Assembly: GCA_003151215.1 (NCBI GenBank)
Contig: PLXB01000371.1
Location: forward strand, 1,654-10,058
Length of the DNA: 8,405 nt
Direction of reading: 5' to 3'
DNA from: Ignavibacteriota bacterium
Lineage (GTDB): Bacteria > Bacteroidota > Kapaibacteriia > Palsa-1295
Positions 6,917-8,405 of this stretch are shown here, piece after piece (position 1 is the first letter of the stretch; each line of letters begins with the position of its first letter). Below the pieces are notes generated by a model that saw only the letters and a list, made by a program, of their open reading frames with translations, did not search any database and was not told where the DNA came from. The position numbers and the translations under genes were made by a program.

Positions 6917-8215
6917 TTATTCGATAATATCTTCTATAAGCTCGCGTTTACGAATTATTCGATATGAGTTTCCTTTTACTAAAACTTCGGCAGCACGAGT
7001 CCGAAGATTATAATTCGATGCCAGTACATACCCGTATGCTCCTGTCGAAAGTATTGCAAGCAGATCACCTCGTTCCATTTTTGGAAGTGATCGGTCTTGC
7101 GCAAGAAAATCGGTCGACTCACAAACAGGACCGACCACATCATAGGTAACTTGCGATGTATTCTTATTTAACTCAAGCGGTACGATCTGATGGTAGGCGT
7201 GATAGAGACTTGGACGAATGAGCTCAGTCATCGAGGCATCGATAATTACAAAATGTTTCTCTAAATTTGACTTCGTATAGAGCGTTCTTGCAAGGAGAAC
7301 TCCAGCATTAGCTACTATCGCTCTTCCCGGTTCAAAATTAAATGTGCAGCCGGTGCCGGAGAGTATTGGCAAAACAGAGTTCTTGAAACTCTGTGTAAAA
7401 AGGGAGGGAAGAAGGTTATCCTCTTCTGTGCCTAATAAATCATGACTGACGGTGGATTTATATTGTATGCCCATTCCGCCGCCGAAATTAATATGTCCTA
7501 TGGTGATCCCATCTTGTGTCTTAAGTTGTGAAATAAATTGAGCGATAGATATAGCTGCTTCAATGAACGGAGCAAGTGTCGTAATCTGTGACCCGATATG
7601 ACAATGAATTCCGGATATTTCAATATTTGAAAGTTCATTTGCCAGGTGATATGCTTCGAAGGCATTTTCAAAGGGAATGCCGAATTTATTGTGTGAAAGT
7701 CCTGTAGAAATATAAGGGTGTGTTTTCGCATCTACGTGGGGATTCACACGAACACAGATGCGAGCCTTTTTGCCAAGACTTGCAGCAATATCATTCACTA
7801 CGGAAAGTTCTTGAATGCTTTCAATATCGATTGCAAAAATATCTGATCGCAATGCTAAGGTAATTTCTTCATCGGTTTTGCCCGGGCCATCGAATGTAAT
7901 TTTACCGGGATCGAAACCGGCTTTCAGAGCCGCGCGCAATTCGCCGCCGCTTACTACTGAAGCCCCTGCTCCTTCAGCAGAAAGAAGCTTGAGAATTTCA
8001 AGATTCGAATTTGCCTTGATGGCATAGGATACATAGTTGCCATCTCCATCTGCAAACAGATTCTTGAAATCTCTGAAATTCTTAAGAATTTGAGACTCCG
8101 AATATACATAGAGCGGTGTGCCAAACTCTGAAGCAAGTTCGGAAAGAAGTATTTCCTCGCAAAATAATTTGGGCTGACCGGATTGGTCTTTAAAAAGAAA
8201 AGTTGTATCGTTCAC
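6917..8215 (-). CDS. lysA: Diaminopimelate decarboxylase (LysA)
   Basis: LysA decarboxylates meso-diaminopimelate to L-lysine with pyridoxal phosphate, the last step of lysine synthesis. The 432 residues form the usual alanine-racemase-type barrel plus C-terminal beta domain. YAIKAN at 64-69 holds the cofactor lysine Lys67, HCHIGSQ at 204-210 is the barrel histidine motif, GGG at 245-247 and EPGR at 295-298 bind the cofactor phosphate, and MTELIRPSLYHAYH at 329-342, GPVCESTDF at 362-370 (Cys365 from the partner subunit) and GAYGYVLASNYN at 392-403 complete the site. The start is GTG at 8215-8213, one base after the serS stop; the N-terminus then has the normal short lead-in before FGTPLYVY. 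No Shine-Dalgarno motif is seen. The product links this operon to lysine and hence to the balance with peptidoglycan precursors. Confidence 0.97.
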   Translation of the reverse strand: MNDTTFLFKDQSGQPKLFCEEILLSELASEFGTPLYVYSESQILKNFRDFKNLFADGDGNYVSYAIKANSNLEILKLLSAEGAGASVVSGGELRAALKAGFDPGKITFDGPGKTDEEITLALRSDIFAIDIESIQELSVVNDIAASLGKKARICVRVNPHVDAKTHPYISTGLSHNKFGIPFENAFEAYHLANELSNIEISGIHCHIGSQITTLAPFIEAAISIAQFISQLKTQDGITIGHINFGGGMGIQYKSTVSHDLLGTEEDNLLPSLFTQSFKNSVLPILSGTGCTFNFEPGRAIVANAGVLLARTLYTKSNLEKHFVIIDASMTELIRPSLYHAYHQIVPLELNKNTSQVTYDVVGPVCESTDFLAQDRSLPKMERGDLLAILSTGAYGYVLASNYNLRTRAAEVLVKGNSYRIIRKRELIEDIIE

Positions 8216-8236
8216 GTTATGAAATAGAAGTGAACG
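8209..8236 (-). repeat. Short inverted repeat across the serS/lysA junction
   Basis: The arms CGTTCAC (8209-8215 on the plus strand) and GTGAACG (8230-8236) are perfect inverted copies of seven bases separated by 14. In the transcript they could form a hairpin whose 3' arm contains the lysA GTG start codon and whose loop contains the serS stop codon. A seven-base repeat is expected by chance several times in a window of this size, and there is no following U run, so it is not a terminator. Any regulatory role is speculation. Confidence 0.3.
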
Positions 8237-8405
8237 TCAAATATTTATGCAGAACATCAGGAATCCTGATCGAACCGTCGGGCTGTTGATGGCTTTCGAG
8301 CAAGGCCACCATTAAGCGTGATGTTGCTAACCCACTGCCATTGATCGTATGAAGAAATTCCGGTTTTGATTTCGGGTCTCGTTTGAATCGAATATTTGCC
8401 CGCCG
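8217..8405 (-). CDS. serS: Seryl-tRNA synthetase (SerS), C-terminal end only
   Basis: Only the last 62 codons and the TAA stop (8219-8217) are present; the gene enters from the right edge, in frame from base 8405. SerS charges tRNA-Ser with serine in the cytoplasm. The fragment reads RRANIRFK, then [25 protein letters not shown] and [14 protein letters not shown], which is the class II motif 3 region and C-terminus of bacterial SerRS: the motif 3 arginine is in the SRL segment and the IPxVL-xY ending is characteristic. The reading frame is open and clean with an ordinary ending. It is one base from the lysA start, so serS and lysA are most likely co-transcribed. Confidence 0.95.
   Translation of the reverse strand, partial: RRANIRFKRDPKSKPEFLHTINGSGLATSRLMVALLESHQQPDGSIRIPDVLHKYLTFTSIS

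Noticed and set aside
8235..8240. TTGACG on the minus strand upstream of lysA as a -35 box
   Set aside because: No matching -10 box lies at a suitable distance, the site is within the end of serS, and the serS/lysA gap is one base.

Overview
The window is one compact block of housekeeping biosynthesis genes, all on the minus strand and transcribed from right to left. In transcription order they are: the 3' end of serS (seryl-tRNA synthetase), lysA (diaminopimelate decarboxylase), asd (aspartate-semialdehyde dehydrogenase), an unassigned major facilitator superfamily (MFS) membrane transporter, a HemX/CcsA-like membrane protein, hemA (glutamyl-tRNA reductase), hemC (hydroxymethylbilane synthase), hemD (uroporphyrinogen-III synthase) and the 5' part of hemE (uroporphyrinogen decarboxylase), which runs off the left edge. 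I saw no RNA gene, insertion sequence, CRISPR array, pseudogene or phage gene. No stretch without a gene exceeds 33 bases.

Organism: this is a bacterium that makes tetrapyrroles by the C5 (glutamyl-tRNA) route and has the last step of the diaminopimelate/lysine pathway. GC content is moderate (lines counted by eye range from about 40 to 50%). Shine-Dalgarno motifs are almost absent, and hemA-hemC-hemD is preceded by a CcsA-type gene. This resembles the Bacteroidota/Chlorobiota side of the tree (Chlorobi, Ignavibacteria, Kapabacteria and similar). That placement is inference from gene order and protein flavour, not from a search.

Layout: 8217-8405 serS end; 6917-8215 lysA; 5888-6910 asd; 4575-5888 MFS transporter; 3699-4541 HemX/CcsA-like; 2383-3699 hemA; 1424-2383 hemC; 616-1422 hemD; 1-616 hemE. 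Four junctions overlap by one base (TAATG three times, TGATG once), two are separated by one base, one by six, and the longest by 33. This predicts a single polycistronic transcript with translational coupling. No promoter or terminator is evident inside the window.

How the genes work together: HemA reduces glutamyl-tRNA to glutamate-1-semialdehyde, HemC polymerises porphobilinogen, HemD closes and inverts ring D, and HemE decarboxylates to coproporphyrinogen III. HemL and HemB, needed between HemA and HemC, are not here. The membrane protein before hemA is probably a HemX-type modulator of HemA or of haem supply. asd and lysA serve the aspartate/diaminopimelate branch for lysine and peptidoglycan. 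The transporter sits exactly between the two pathways and its substrate is unknown. I found no convincing new biological system; the points worth a second look are the tight cross-pathway operon, the transporter and the degenerate CcsA-like protein.
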